Both the position numbers and the translations under genes were made by a program. Below the pieces are notes generated by a model, which made no database searches, was not told the origin of the DNA, and was given only the letters and a program-made list of their open reading frames with translations. A DNA stretch of 64,000 nt from CAVXWV01 sp963695415 (lineage in GTDB: Bacteria; Chloroflexota; Anaerolineae; Anaerolineales; UBA4823): contig CAVOGL010000020.1 of the NCBI GenBank assembly GCA_963695415.1, forward strand, positions 173,444-237,443, given 5' to 3'. Position 1 is the stretch's first letter. Every line of letters starts with the position of its first letter. Positions 49,466 to 58,462 of this stretch are shown piece after piece.

Positions 49466-50491
49466 ATGGCAAACAAAATCCTGAAAATCTACACCTGCGA
49501 TCTAAACTGGGCGTACTTCGATCAACCCTTCTGGCACACTCCCCCCAGCCTGGCCCATGATTTTGCCTTCGTCGATCCGGTCGAATACTTCAACTGGCAC
49601 CGTGAATTCGGCAACAATGCCATGTTCATGCAGGCCTACACCCTGAGCGGGTATGCCTTCTATCCCACCCGCCTGGGTCCGGTAGCGCCTGGTCCGGGCC
49701 AGGAATTCCTGCCCAAGTTGGTTGACCTTTCACAGAAACATGGCCTGCCGTTTTGCAGTTATTTCTGTATCGGTGCGGATTTGATCACCAGCAACCTGCG
49801 TCCTACCTGGGTCATCCCCACCAGCCGCGGCTACACGGAAACCCAGAGTGGTTTCCTGGCGCCTGAAAGCCCGTGGACGGACCTGCTGTGTGCCCGCATC
49901 GAAGAATTCCTGAAAATGTACCCTTGCGAATACATGTTGTTCGACTGGTTCGTGTACGGCAACTTGCGCCCAGACTTCGCCGTCCAACCCGCCTGGTTCG
50001 TCAAAGAACCCTTTAAGGAGATCATTGGAAGGGAGATGCCGGAGACCGCTGCGGAGATCACACCGGCGGAAAGCCTGCTATATAAACGCAGCGTACTGGA
50101 GCACCAGTTCCACCGCATCCAGGAGACGGTACGTTCAGTCAGTCCCCAGACGCAGATCGGGTTCAACGTCCCATACTGGGAACCAGCGGAAGCGCTGTGG
50201 GTGGATCACCCAATGCTGCTGGAGAGCGATTTCCTGGTTGCCGAATCGACCCGCCCCGAGCTGATCGATTGGCTGGTGGGAATCCGCAAAACCGGCCAGC
50301 ATATCATGACTACCATCATTGGCCGCACCGAAGAAGGCGAGACGAACCCCCACCTGTGGCGCGAGCTGGTCGAAAAAGGCTGCGATTACTTCTTCGGTTA
50401 TGGCTGGGGAACGCCTCCCGATTTCCATCCCCACCACCATTATGGCACAGACCTTGAGATCGTCCGCCAGGCCTTCAAGGAGATGGGGTAA
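49466..50491 (+). CDS. Glycosidase-like TIM-barrel protein of uncertain family
   Basis: A 341-residue protein from ATG 49466 (MANKILKIYTCDLNWAYFDQ). The pattern of FCSYFCIGADLITSN, CEYMLFDWFVYGNLRPDFA and QTQIGFNVPYWEPAEALWVD resembles glycoside-hydrolase-like TIM barrels (for example GHL6-type or GH29-like), where an Asp in FDW and Glu in later strands act as catalysts. No clear family match is possible by eye. No signal peptide is present. It ends about 33 bases before the convergent STAS gene. Confidence 0.5.
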   Translation: MANKILKIYTCDLNWAYFDQPFWHTPPSLAHDFAFVDPVEYFNWHREFGNNAMFMQAYTLSGYAFYPTRLGPVAPGPGQEFLPKLVDLSQKHGLPFCSYFCIGADLITSNLRPTWVIPTSRGYTETQSGFLAPESPWTDLLCARIEEFLKMYPCEYMLFDWFVYGNLRPDFAVQPAWFVKEPFKEIIGREMPETAAEITPAESLLYKRSVLEHQFHRIQETVRSVSPQTQIGFNVPYWEPAEALWVDHPMLLESDFLVAESTRPELIDWLVGIRKTGQHIMTTIIGRTEEGETNPHLWRELVEKGCDYFFGYGWGTPPDFHPHHHYGTDLEIVRQAFKEMG

Positions 50492-50524
50492 ATTTCATGA
50501 AGGTCCTAATACGTGAAATTGGCG

Positions 50525-50899
50525 TCAGGATAGGTTTAACCGCATCTCCTGGGTCTGTTTGATCCACTTCTGGGCCTCTGCCATAGCTTTGTTCAATGCT
50601 CCACCGAATTGGGGCGTGGCTAAGAACACATTCTCTTCCCCCAAAGCCTGGGCGAGACCTGTATTGACCAGCTTATTATGCACTCCCTGGTTGATCCCGA
50701 CCAGCATCAGTGTACTGTTGTGGACCTTCAGATTATCCGCGTATCGCTTGAGGCTGGTGATAAAGGTACTCCCAACCTCAGCATGCCCGCGCAGACCCAG
50801 AATCACAACGGCGTGATCTGTGTTATCTGCGGAGGGGAAGGCTTCTTCGATCGTCTGAGAGGCGATGAAGAACACACTGCTGCAATATTGCGACCTCAT
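50525..50899 (-). CDS. STAS-domain protein, SulP-derived, coupled to the ClC gene
   Basis: A 124-residue protein that is essentially a STAS domain (HAVVILGLRGHAEVGSTFIT then LKRYADNLKVHNSTLMLVGI) of the type at the C-terminus of SulP anion transporters, ending in WIKQTQEM. The opening SSVFFIASQTIEEAFPS also fits the start of SulP STAS domains. There is no membrane part. Its ATG (50899) overlaps the ClC stop (TGA) by 4 bases, so it may be translated together with the channel. It is either a real anion-channel partner or the remainder of a lost SulP gene. Confidence 0.6.
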   Translation of the reverse strand: MRSQYCSSVFFIASQTIEEAFPSADNTDHAVVILGLRGHAEVGSTFITSLKRYADNLKVHNSTLMLVGINQGVHNKLVNTGLAQALGEENVFLATPQFGGALNKAMAEAQKWIKQTQEMRLNLS

Positions 50900-52031
50900 T
50901 GTGAAGCTGGTTCACTGGCATCTGGTTTCGACGGAATATAGATTTCTCTTCTTTTTTCTGCAGCATCGGTCATCGCTTTGCGGGCGTTCCCCGCAGCCAG
51001 GATTGTGGCGCTCAAGAAGCCGGTGAAGGCGGCAACGGTGGCGACCGGCAACAATTCACGATTGCTTATAGTGAACATAAGGATAATCACCGTGAACGGC
51101 ATGCGCATGACCGCTCCGCCCGTGCCTGCCATCGTGGCTACAATCGCCACGCTGAGTGGGATGAATGGGAAGATCAGGTGGAGGGCATACCCCAACGATC
51201 CCGCCGAAAATAACAGGGGGAAGACAAAGCCGCCCGGGAATCCGCTGCCAAAACAAACACTCAAGGTGAAAAGCTTGACAACTGCCAGCAGCAGGAGCAT
51301 GGCTGCCCCGATCTCTGCACCTTCCACCAGGATCGTCTCCAACTCTGCCTCGCCGGAATGCAGCGTGAGCGGCAGCAGAGCGCCGACGATGCCAAAGATC
51401 GACCCTCCAACCACCGGGTTCAGGATTGGATAACGGTCTAACGGCTTGACCAGGCGGGTGACGGATTGAAAAATGAACTTGAACAAGAAGGCCATCACCA
51501 GATCCACCAGGTCGAAAACCACACCGAACATCAGATGAGTCTCCACCGAAAGCCGGTATAGTCCGGGAAAGGCAGGGCCATATCCGGTATGATCGCGGTG
51601 ATACTGAACATAACCAGCGCCCCGATCAGCCCGGAGATCACGGCGGCGATCAAATTGGCATAGATCGGATAGCCCAGCGAACCGCTGAACTCCATCGACA
51701 TGAACGCTCCAGTAAGTGGTTGGCCCAAAAAGCCCCCAAACGCCGCTGAGATTCCCGACAGGGTCATGATACGCGACTTTTCCGGGGAGAGTTTGATGCG
51801 CTTGGAGAACCAGCTTCCAAAAGCTGCGCCCATGTGCCCGAGCGGGCCTTCCGGGCCCAGACTTGCACCGCTGACCAGGCCGACAAGGCCAGTCACAACC
51901 AAACCTGTCACACCCTTGTATGGAACCCGTCCGGCTTCCATCTCCATCTGAAGCGATTCACCGTGCCGCACTCCCAAATACTTCAGGCACAGCCTAACGA
52001 AAAGGCTCAAGCGCAACGGCGGTGCAGCCAA
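50896..52031 (-). pseudogene. ClC-type chloride channel, N-terminus missing and frameshifted
   Basis: The visible part covers about 370 of an expected 430 or more residues. The gating-glutamate block is SLGPEGPLGHMGAAFGSW and the second ion-path motif is GSGFPGGFVFPL. At about 51531-51546 the frame changes (YTGFRWRLI to ETHLMFGVVFDLVDLVMAF). The N-terminal helices with the usual GSGxP motif are absent. The homology begins near LKYLGVRHGESL at 51985, exactly where the distal attC-like end of the integron lies (51992-51998). This suggests that the integron array truncated the channel gene. Confidence 0.75.
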
Positions 52032-52361
52032 GACGCCTTCGCGATTTTCTCACACTTCTGCCTTCGCCATGCGTGACAGGCTCGAACTCTTTCTTGCTCC
52101 CTTTGCGGGGCTAACATGCCGGCGCTGCCGTGCTCTGCAAAGCAAGCCGCTTGCACAGCAAGCCATTCTCTTTATGTTGCGGGCTGCTGTTTTGCTCTCC
52201 TTTCTCTGGAGGTTACAACGCTTCGGCACATCCGGTCACCCAGATGCACCGGTTGCCTCCTGAACAGTGTGAAGGATCACTGGCGACCTGACCCTTACCA
52301 GGACCGGACTCTCACCGGCAAGCAGACGATGACTTTCAGGACACACCACGCTGAGTTAGGC
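51992..52361 (-). other. Broken distal attC (attC6)
   Basis: GTTAGGC on the minus strand at 51998-51992 with an arm GCACCGCCGTTGCGCTTGAG beside it is a normal R'/L' end. The other end, GCCTAAC on the minus strand (plus GTTAGGC at 52355-52361), is 350 bases away and the two arms do not pair. Extra sequence lies in between. Confidence 0.55.
52115..52350 (-). mobile_element. Possible group II intron 5' fragment inside attC6
   Basis: On the minus strand it opens with GTGTGTCC and carries TTGCCGGTGAGAGTCCGGTC then CTGGTAAGG, ACCGGATGTGCCGAAGCG and AACCTCC; these are the kinds of signals seen in group II intron domain I. No domain V or reverse transcriptase follows, so it would be a remnant. Group IIC introns are known to insert in attC sites. 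This is a hypothesis. Confidence 0.3.
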
Positions 52362-52369
52362 GTTCCTTG

Positions 52370-53230
52370 CTAGTGAGCTGAAAATTGATGTGCCAGGAAC
52401 GAGAGCACCTTCTCGTAAACCTTTGAAACCTCTGGATCATTCATATTCTGATCAAAAACATGCTCTTTGCCAGCGACAAGGTGAAGTTCAACGGACCTTC
52501 CCGCTCTACCCAGCGCCAATGCCATATTTATTGAGCACTCAAATGGGACATCAGAGTCCTTCGTCCCATGGATGAGGAGGGTTTCGGGGTAGTCAGCATT
52601 CACGTTCTTTTCTGGACAGAATTCGTCTAGCGCGTGGATCTCTCCACCCGTGACAATCTGTGGCCAAGTTCCCTTTTGGCGAGTATAAACATAATAGGGG
52701 AACCTATCAAAGCTTGCCTGAGAAATGATTTCAGTGGAACCCAAAGAAGCGAGTGCGTCAGATTCTTCTACGATTCCCTGCCCTAGATAATGAAGACTCG
52801 GTTTCAGATACCAATCTTCTGCAATGCTCCCATACCCATAAAATGACACGATCGCGGAAGGCTTACTGGTGAATATCCCGGAACTCAGCGCCAGGTAGCC
52901 TCCAGCCGAACCACCCATAACCACGATTTTGCTAGGATCAATCGCCACCGAGCCACCACAACCATCTTTGACCCAATTGATAGCATCTTCTACGTCTTTC
53001 AATATTTCAGGAAGCTTCGTAGTTGGTGTGAGCCGATAATCGATAGAAATGACTGCATAGCCATGCAGGTTTAGCAATTCGACCAGCGCGGGTTGGATAT
53101 CACGCCGGGAACCCCACAGGAGTGCCCCTCCATGAATGAAGACAACAGCTGGCAGCGCTTTGCCGTCGACTGCATAGACATCCGCCATGATGCGGATTCC
53201 TTCGACTTGCTTGTAGCACAATGTCTTCAT
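52370..53230 (-). CDS. Alpha/beta-hydrolase (cassette 6)
   Basis: A 286-residue esterase-like enzyme. Oxyanion residues are in VVFIHGGALLWG, the nucleophile in VVMGGSAGGYLAL (GGSAGG), the Asp in HGTKDSDVPFE and the His in GKEHVFDQ. No signal peptide is seen. It is the most distal cassette gene in the array, followed by the damaged attC6. The HSL-like esterases act on short acyl chains. The substrate is unknown. The frame is intact, unlike many neighbours. Confidence 0.88.
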   Translation of the reverse strand: MKTLCYKQVEGIRIMADVYAVDGKALPAVVFIHGGALLWGSRRDIQPALVELLNLHGYAVISIDYRLTPTTKLPEILKDVEDAINWVKDGCGGSVAIDPSKIVVMGGSAGGYLALSSGIFTSKPSAIVSFYGYGSIAEDWYLKPSLHYLGQGIVEESDALASLGSTEIISQASFDRFPYYVYTRQKGTWPQIVTGGEIHALDEFCPEKNVNADYPETLLIHGTKDSDVPFECSINMALALGRAGRSVELHLVAGKEHVFDQNMNDPEVSKVYEKVLSFLAHQFSAH

Positions 53231-53258
53231 TTTCTCTATACATCCTTCTGTATGTAGC

Positions 53259-53381
53259 GCCTAACGGTTTGTTCTGGCACTCGGCGGCGCTGGCCCGAAC
53301 CACTTTTTACCAAAGTGTATTGCCCCAAATCGTGCTGCTTACCCTGAGGCGCAGCCGAGTCGCTTGCAACTATGGTTGGGA
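53259..53381 (-). other. attC5
   Basis: A 123-bp site. Its plus-strand left end GCCTAAC (53259-53265) is the R' GTTAGGC of the minus strand; the right end is GTTGGGA (53375-53381). Inner arms GCACTCGGCGGCGC and GGCGCAGCCGAGTCG pair with bulges, as attC arms do. Confidence 0.75.
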
Positions 53382-53395
53382 AATCGTAGGTCTCA

Positions 53396-54403
53396 CTAAA
53401 ATTGTTCGCTAAAATCTTGTTGATAGCCTTGAGCTAATTGTTCTAGTAGCTTATTACGCACATTATCCGGCACAAAAGCCGCTTTCAGTGCGTTCCTATT
53501 GCAATTGAAAAAGTCATCAATTTCCCAGCCAAACGTTTCATGTAATTTCGCATATTCCTCATTTAACGTGATATCCGAGATGGTACGCGCATCGGTGTTC
53601 ACTCCCACCGAGATACCCGCTCGATACAACGTGTCGATGGGGTGGTCGGCATAAGTATCAAAGGTATTTGATTGTATGTTAGAGGTCGGGCATATCTCTA
53701 GATGGATCTGGTGGTGCCGCAGATGCTCAACCAGATCTGGACGTTCCAAACAGGGTACGCCATGACCAAGGCGCGCTGGTGCGAAGTACCGTACTGTGTC
53801 CCAAACATTGTCTGGTCCACGTGTTTCTCCTCCGTGTGCGGTGTAAGGAATCCCCTTGTCACGTGCATACTGAAAAGCAGCGATGTGGTCATCAAATACA
53901 TTCCCTGGTTTATCCGCCGCAATATCGAACCCGGCTACATACGTGTCACGGAAGGCTTCGACCAGGTGTACGGTTTCAAGACTTTGTGCTTCTGAATAAT
54001 AGCGCAACGTACACAGTATGATCCGCGCTTCAATGCCGGTGTTACGCACACCCTCGGCCGTTGCTGCTTCCACGCTGGCAATGACTTGATGAGGGGAAAG
54101 CCCTTTCTTGGTGTGTAGCAAGGGGGCAAACCGCATCTCTGCATAAAGAACATTGTCTTCCCGGAGTTGCTCAAACAAGTCCAATGTCACCATGCGAAGC
54201 TGTTCTTCGGTCTGCATCAGTGGATAACTACTGGGAGCACGCTTGAGGTAATCTCCTACATCCACACATTTGGCTGGCGCTATAAAGTTCGCGTGGTACT
54301 GCTCAAGCGTGATCGACGGATCAATTTGTGAGACAACCGCATAACTCAGCGAGCAATCGAGATGCAGGTGCAATTCAACTTTGGGGAGTTTAGTCCAATC
54401 CAT
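53396..54403 (-). CDS. Adenosine deaminase-like amidohydrolase (cassette 5)
   Basis: A 335-residue enzyme. Metal and catalytic motifs are KVELHLHLDCSLS (HxH), TAHGGETRG (His/Glu), ARLGHGVPC and NTDARTIS (Asp). Most adenosine deaminases have NTDDP at the last site; here the second Asp is Ala, so the substrate or rate could differ. It would convert adenosine or a related nucleoside to inosine plus ammonia. It follows a nucleoside hydrolase gene, so the two fit a nucleoside-use pathway. The frame is intact. Confidence 0.85.
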   Translation of the reverse strand: MDWTKLPKVELHLHLDCSLSYAVVSQIDPSITLEQYHANFIAPAKCVDVGDYLKRAPSSYPLMQTEEQLRMVTLDLFEQLREDNVLYAEMRFAPLLHTKKGLSPHQVIASVEAATAEGVRNTGIEARIILCTLRYYSEAQSLETVHLVEAFRDTYVAGFDIAADKPGNVFDDHIAAFQYARDKGIPYTAHGGETRGPDNVWDTVRYFAPARLGHGVPCLERPDLVEHLRHHQIHLEICPTSNIQSNTFDTYADHPIDTLYRAGISVGVNTDARTISDITLNEEYAKLHETFGWEIDDFFNCNRNALKAAFVPDNVRNKLLEQLAQGYQQDFSEQF

Positions 54404-54433
54404 GGGTATGCCTCCGGAATGGGGATGGTTTTT

Positions 54434-55368
54434 CTAGGTACTACGGACAGCTTCAAATAGCATTCCACAAAAACTCTGCGGGATGCCTTGAGCACAACTT
54501 CTACATTCGGTTGCTGACCCAGGACGCCGAAGTGATCCACAACCGACTGCCCGCGGCACAGTTCACTCTGTGTTTCGATGGCGACGAATAGGGACCTGGT
54601 TTCGGTGGCGACTTCTGGTTGAAGTGCAATGGCCATTGCAATGGGATCCGGCAGATCAAAGCCCGCCAGTTTGGATTGGTTCATGGCAAATTGTGTTACG
54701 GTTGCCTGAATATCCACACAGAACTTTGCCAGCGGCGTACCGATACCCTCGAAGTGTCGCGTATCTTCAGGGTTGAACACGGCATAGGTGCGCGAGACAT
54801 CCCAGCCCACCATTTTGATAGGCATCCCTGATTCAAACACGATTTTTGCCGCTTCAGGATCTGCCCAGAAGTTGTATTCTCCGACCGGGGTGATGTTGCC
54901 GCGCCCCTGGCCTGTACCGCCCATGATGACACATTCGTTCACTGCATCGGCAATCAGATGATCTCGTCGCAGTGCGGTAGCGATGTTGGTTAAAGGGCCG
55001 AGCGTCACCAGGGTGATATCGCCTGCATAGCGGTGGATGGTTTCAATCATCACATCGACTGCATGGCCGTCAGCAGGCTGACGGCCGGTAAGCGGCAGAC
55101 CGATGTCTCCCATACCGTCCTGACCATGCACAAATTGGGCGGTTTCGAGTGGTCGTGTCAGCGGGTCCAGGCATGCCGCGATAGACGGGAATGGTCTCCT
55201 GGCAAAGTTCAACCGTATATAGCGCATTTTGGACGGCCTGATCGAGTGGAACATTGCCGGCAACGACAGTAATCGCTTCAATCTGCACACCCGGGTGCGC
55301 ATCGCCATCACAAGCGCGACCGCATCATCGGAGGCAGTATCCGTATCAATCAGGAAATGACGCGCCAT
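54434..55368 (-). pseudogene. Inosine-uridine-type nucleoside hydrolase with three frameshifts
   Basis: The N-terminal calcium-binding motif LIDTDTASDDAVAL is clear, and TLGPLTNIATALRRDHLI, GEYNFWADPEAAKIVFESGM and the core His/Asp positions fit the ribohydrolase family. Between about 55300 and 55170 the sequence reads in another frame (VQIEAITVVAGNVPLDQAVQ). The normal end is in a third frame (MLFEAVRST, stop at 54434-54436), 30 bases before the deaminase start. The start ATG 55368 has GGAG upstream. Reaction: release of a base from a ribonucleoside. Confidence 0.75.
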
Positions 55369-55935
55369 TTATTACTCCAACATATGAATAGAGGAAAATA
55401 TGCGCTGCCATGTATTCTGGGGAATAGGGCTGATCATTTTCAATCCACCAGTTCACCAATCCAATTTGAGCACTGGCGATATGATAGTGCGATAATTTCA
55501 ATTGGGGCCAGCAGTTGTTCTGCCGGAAAGCCGTCTTCGATCTGGCTTTTTATTTTTTTCGCAAATAATTCGATCAATCGCTTTGTCAAAAACTGCCCGG
55601 CCCGACTGGATGATAACAGGCGATAGATCTTTCCATCATCTTGAAGCTGTTTATAAAAAGCCAGCATCGGTGAATACCCTTGTCGAAATTCTTCATCGGA
55701 TACTTGGCTGATACTGCCCGGCAAGATTTTCATAGATCACATCGATGCAATCGATCAGTAATTCTTCTTTGTTCGCATAATGCCGGTAAAAGGTTACACG
55801 GGCTGCTTCTGCCTCCGTCGCAATATCCTGGATCGAAATCGCATCATACCCTTTTTCCAACAGCAAGCGGAGGAATGCTTCCCGCAGCCCGCGTTTTGTT
55901 TTGATGACCCGCAAATCATTTTGATTAATGCTCAT
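55350..55935 (-). pseudogene. TetR-family regulator with two frameshifts
   Basis: A regulator of about 195 residues. The DNA-binding part TKRGLREAFLRLLLEKGYDA then ISIQDIATEAEAARVTFYRH is intact. One extra base near 55722 shifts the frame (NLAGSISQVSDEEFRQGYS), and another near 55490 leads to YHIASAQIGLVNWWIENDQP and the end INGASFPD (stop 55350-55352). It overlaps the nucleoside hydrolase start by 19 bases. It is divergent from the DJ-1 gene across an intergenic region with a perfect 12-bp palindrome and probably controls both units. Confidence 0.8.
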
Positions 55936-55996
55936 AAAGTTACACCTGTTACTTAAGTTTCAGCGCCAGAAATTGCCTGTTGCAATATTTTGAACT

Positions 55997-56008
55997 TTGT
56001 AATTACAA
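55997..56008. promoter_or_regulatory. Probable TetR operator
   Basis: TTGTAATTACAA, a perfect 12-bp palindrome, lies between the divergent tetR and DJ-1 genes, 59 bases from ATG 56067 and 62 bases from ATG 55935. Its place fits control of both transcripts. Confidence 0.55.
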
Positions 56009-56066
56009 TACAAATCGTAACATAAAATATCAAATTGATACAACATAAAACATAAAGGAAAAAATT

Positions 56067-56899
56067 ATGAAAAGAACATTACTGATCACAGCAATATCGT
56101 TAGTAGGGATCATTGCACTAGTCTTGATCCTGCTACCGCAGATCCTCAGTTGGATTGGATTCCATCCTGCCTATGATCGAGCAGAATACGATCTCGAGGG
56201 GCGCCGGGCGCTCATCATTGCAACCAATCACGATACCTTGGGTGATTCAGGTGAGTGCGACTGGTGTTTATGGGTCCGAATTGACCATTGCCTATTATGA
56301 GTTCCTGGATGCCGGCATGACCGTCGATATTGCCAGCATCGAAGGGGGCGTAATCCCGTTTGAACCGGTGAGTTTGCGCTGGCCGCTGGCCACCCATGCC
56401 GACAAACGCTACCTGAATGATGAGGATGCTCAGAACAAAACGCAAAACTCGCTCAGTATCGAAGACGTGGATTTCCTGGATTACGACATCATCTGGATGG
56501 CAGGTGGCTGGGGTGCAGCCTACGACCTGGGCTACAGCGAAGTGCTTGGTGAGAAGATCTCAGCAGCCCATGCGGAAGGTATTCTGCTGGGTTCGGTGTG
56601 TCATGGGGCGCTTGGCTTCCTGCATGGCAACCGAGGTCGATGGCAGGCCGCTGGTAGAAGGCAAGACGATGACCGCTGTCACCGACAAGCAGGTTGAAGA
56701 ACTGGGCATTGAAATCACGCCGCTGCATCCGGAAACCGAGCTGCGTCAACAGGATGCCAACTTCGTCAGCGGCACGGCATTCAGGGATTTCTTTGCCACC
56801 TATGTGGCCGTGGATGGCAATATCGTCACCGGGCAAAACCAGAATTCATCTGGCGAGACTGCCCAGACATTGCTGCGCATGCTGGCGGAGAAGAACTAA
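56067..56899 (+). pseudogene. DJ-1/PfpI-family protein with a membrane anchor, two frameshifts
   Basis: About 275 residues. It opens with a membrane segment (LLITAISLVGIIALVLILLP), then RRALIIATNHDTLGD. After an extra base near 56250 it continues as VYGSELTIAYYEFLDAGMTV and IEDVDFLDYDIIWMAGGWGA. The nucleophile elbow GSVCHGALGF contains the DJ-1 Cys. A second extra base near 56630 leads to TEVDGRPLVEGKTMTAVTDK and the stop at 56899. The family includes Hsp31/YhbO-type deglycases and proteases. It is the first gene of a three-gene plus-strand unit divergent from tetR. Confidence 0.75.
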
Positions 56900-56900
56900 A

Positions 56901-58006
56901 ATGATGAACTTTATTATAAAGCACAAGCAAGCGTTTATCGTAGGAGCGGTTGTACTGATCCTCCTCGTTGCTGGTGGTGTCTGGTTCACTGAACAACCTG
57001 CCGGATTTCGCTGGTTGAAGATGCTTTTCAACAGTACGGTATGCAACCAATCAAACCGCAAAGCATTTTGAAGATGATGCTCTCTATGTCATCACCACCG
57101 GAACAGGCGCCCCCCTGCCGGATCACGGACGTGCTGGCCCGCAGACTGTCGTGGTTGCTGGCGATCAGGTCCTGGTCTTTGATGCCGGACCTGGCAGCAC
57201 CCATAAACTTGAATTGATCATGGATGCCAGTTCGGTCGATGCATTGTTTCTGACCCACTACCATTCGGATCATATCGGCGATATGGGTGAGTTGATGTTG
57301 AAGCGTTGGGCAACCAGCGGCTCTGCCGAGCCGCTGCCCATCTACGGTCCTCCGGGGATCGAAGAAGTTGTGGCTGGATTTGAGGCTGCCTATCAACTGA
57401 TAAAGGTTATCGGGTTGCTCACCACGGCGAAGAAGCCATGCCGCCTTCAGGATTTGGCGGCGAGGTCCATCTGTTCGATCTGGGATCCGATCTGATGGCC
57501 AGTGAGGTGGTATATGAACAAGATGGCGTGCAGGTGATTGCCTTCAATGTCGATCACGCCCCGATCTTCCCGGCGGTTGGTTATCGAGTGAACTATAAAG
57601 ACCACAGTGTGGTGATCACAGGCGATACGATTTATACCGAAAGCCTGACCCACCACTCGATGGGTGCCGATGTATTGGTCAGCGAAGCCTTGAATCATGA
57701 ATTTTCACAAATGGTGTCGGAGGCCAGTCGCGATATGGACAACAATATATCTATCGTTGCGGAAGATATTCAAGACTATCATATTACCCCTGAACAAGCC
57801 GGGATCGTTGCCAGAGATGCCGGAGATTCCCGTATCTGATCATCACCCATGTATTGCCGCCAGTGCCTTCTCAAATATTGGTCAATCCATTTTTAAGGGA
57901 TGCCAGAGCAGTCTATGATGGTGAGATTTATATGGCCAATGATGGCACTATGGTCAAAATTCCTGTGGATTCCGACAAAATCACAATCGTAGAACTATTG
58001 AAATAG
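56901..58006 (+). pseudogene. Membrane-anchored metallo-beta-lactamase-fold hydrolase, three frameshifts
   Basis: It starts 2 bases after the DJ-1 stop at ATG 56901 with a membrane segment (QAFIVGAVVLILLVAGGVWF). After an extra base near 57035 come GTGAPLPDHGRAGPQTVVV and the zinc signature LTHYHSDHIGD (HxHxDH). A missing G near 57393 leads to FGGEVHLFDLGSDLMASEVV, and a missing base near 57835 to LIITHVLPPVPSQILVNPF. The stop is TAG 58004-58006. It resembles arylsulfatase or RNase Z-like members. About 365 residues if intact. Confidence 0.75.
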
Positions 58007-58016
58007 AGAGGCAGTG

Positions 58017-58184
58017 ATGAATAAAACAACGTATATCAAAGCCGTACTGGTCGTTTTTGGCTTGCTCATCCTGAGCAGAATACCGGCTTTTATCAATGGC
58101 AGTTTGGATGCCATCACGATTGTATCCACCATTGTAGAACTGGGATTTTTCATCTGGGGAATAGTGATTCTGAGAAAAGAATAA
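58017..58184 (+). CDS. Small membrane protein (55 residues)
   Basis: It begins 10 bases after the metallo-hydrolase stop, with GAGAGG upstream. The sequence NKTTYIKAVLVVFGLLILSR gives one membrane segment and TIVSTIVELGFFIWGIVIL a second. The function is unknown. It is the third gene of the plus-strand unit and the only one without a frame break. Confidence 0.6.
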   Translation: MNKTTYIKAVLVVFGLLILSRIPAFINGSLDAITIVSTIVELGFFIWGIVILRKE

Positions 58185-58194
58185 TCTTTTTTAC

Positions 58195-58237
58195 GCTGGC
58201 ATACTATCCATAAAAATGTTGTTGATAGTATGCCAGC
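58195..58237. repeat. Hairpin next to attC4
   Basis: GCTGGCATACTATC (58195-58208) and GATAGTATGCCAGC (58224-58237) pair perfectly over 14 bp with a 15-base loop. The second arm overlaps the R' box of attC4 by 3 bases. No U-tract follows on either strand. It could be the end signal of the plus-strand operon or part of a recombination structure. Confidence 0.5.
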
Positions 58238-58374
58238 CAACGCCTAAAATCACCAGCCTTGGGGACGCCCTAACAACGGGCAAGGAGGCTGAAACTTGCA
58301 CGAAGCAATAAGCGAAAGGACATTTTAAAAAGTACAGAGCGTCCCCAAGGTCTGGTGCATTTTTTTTGTTAGCT
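58235..58374 (-). other. attC4
   Basis: A 140-bp site with ends AGCCAAC (58235-58241, plus) and GTTAGCT (58368-58374). Arms CACCAGCCTTGGGGACGC and GCGTCCCCAAGGTCTGGTG pair over 18 bp with one bulged base, a hallmark of attC. Confidence 0.8.
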
Positions 58375-58462
58375 TTCCTATAGGCTCTTGTCATTTATCC
58401 TTATTCTGCGTATTTTGCCCCTTCGACGGACATATCGCGCCTATCGCAAAACTAGACCGTCT

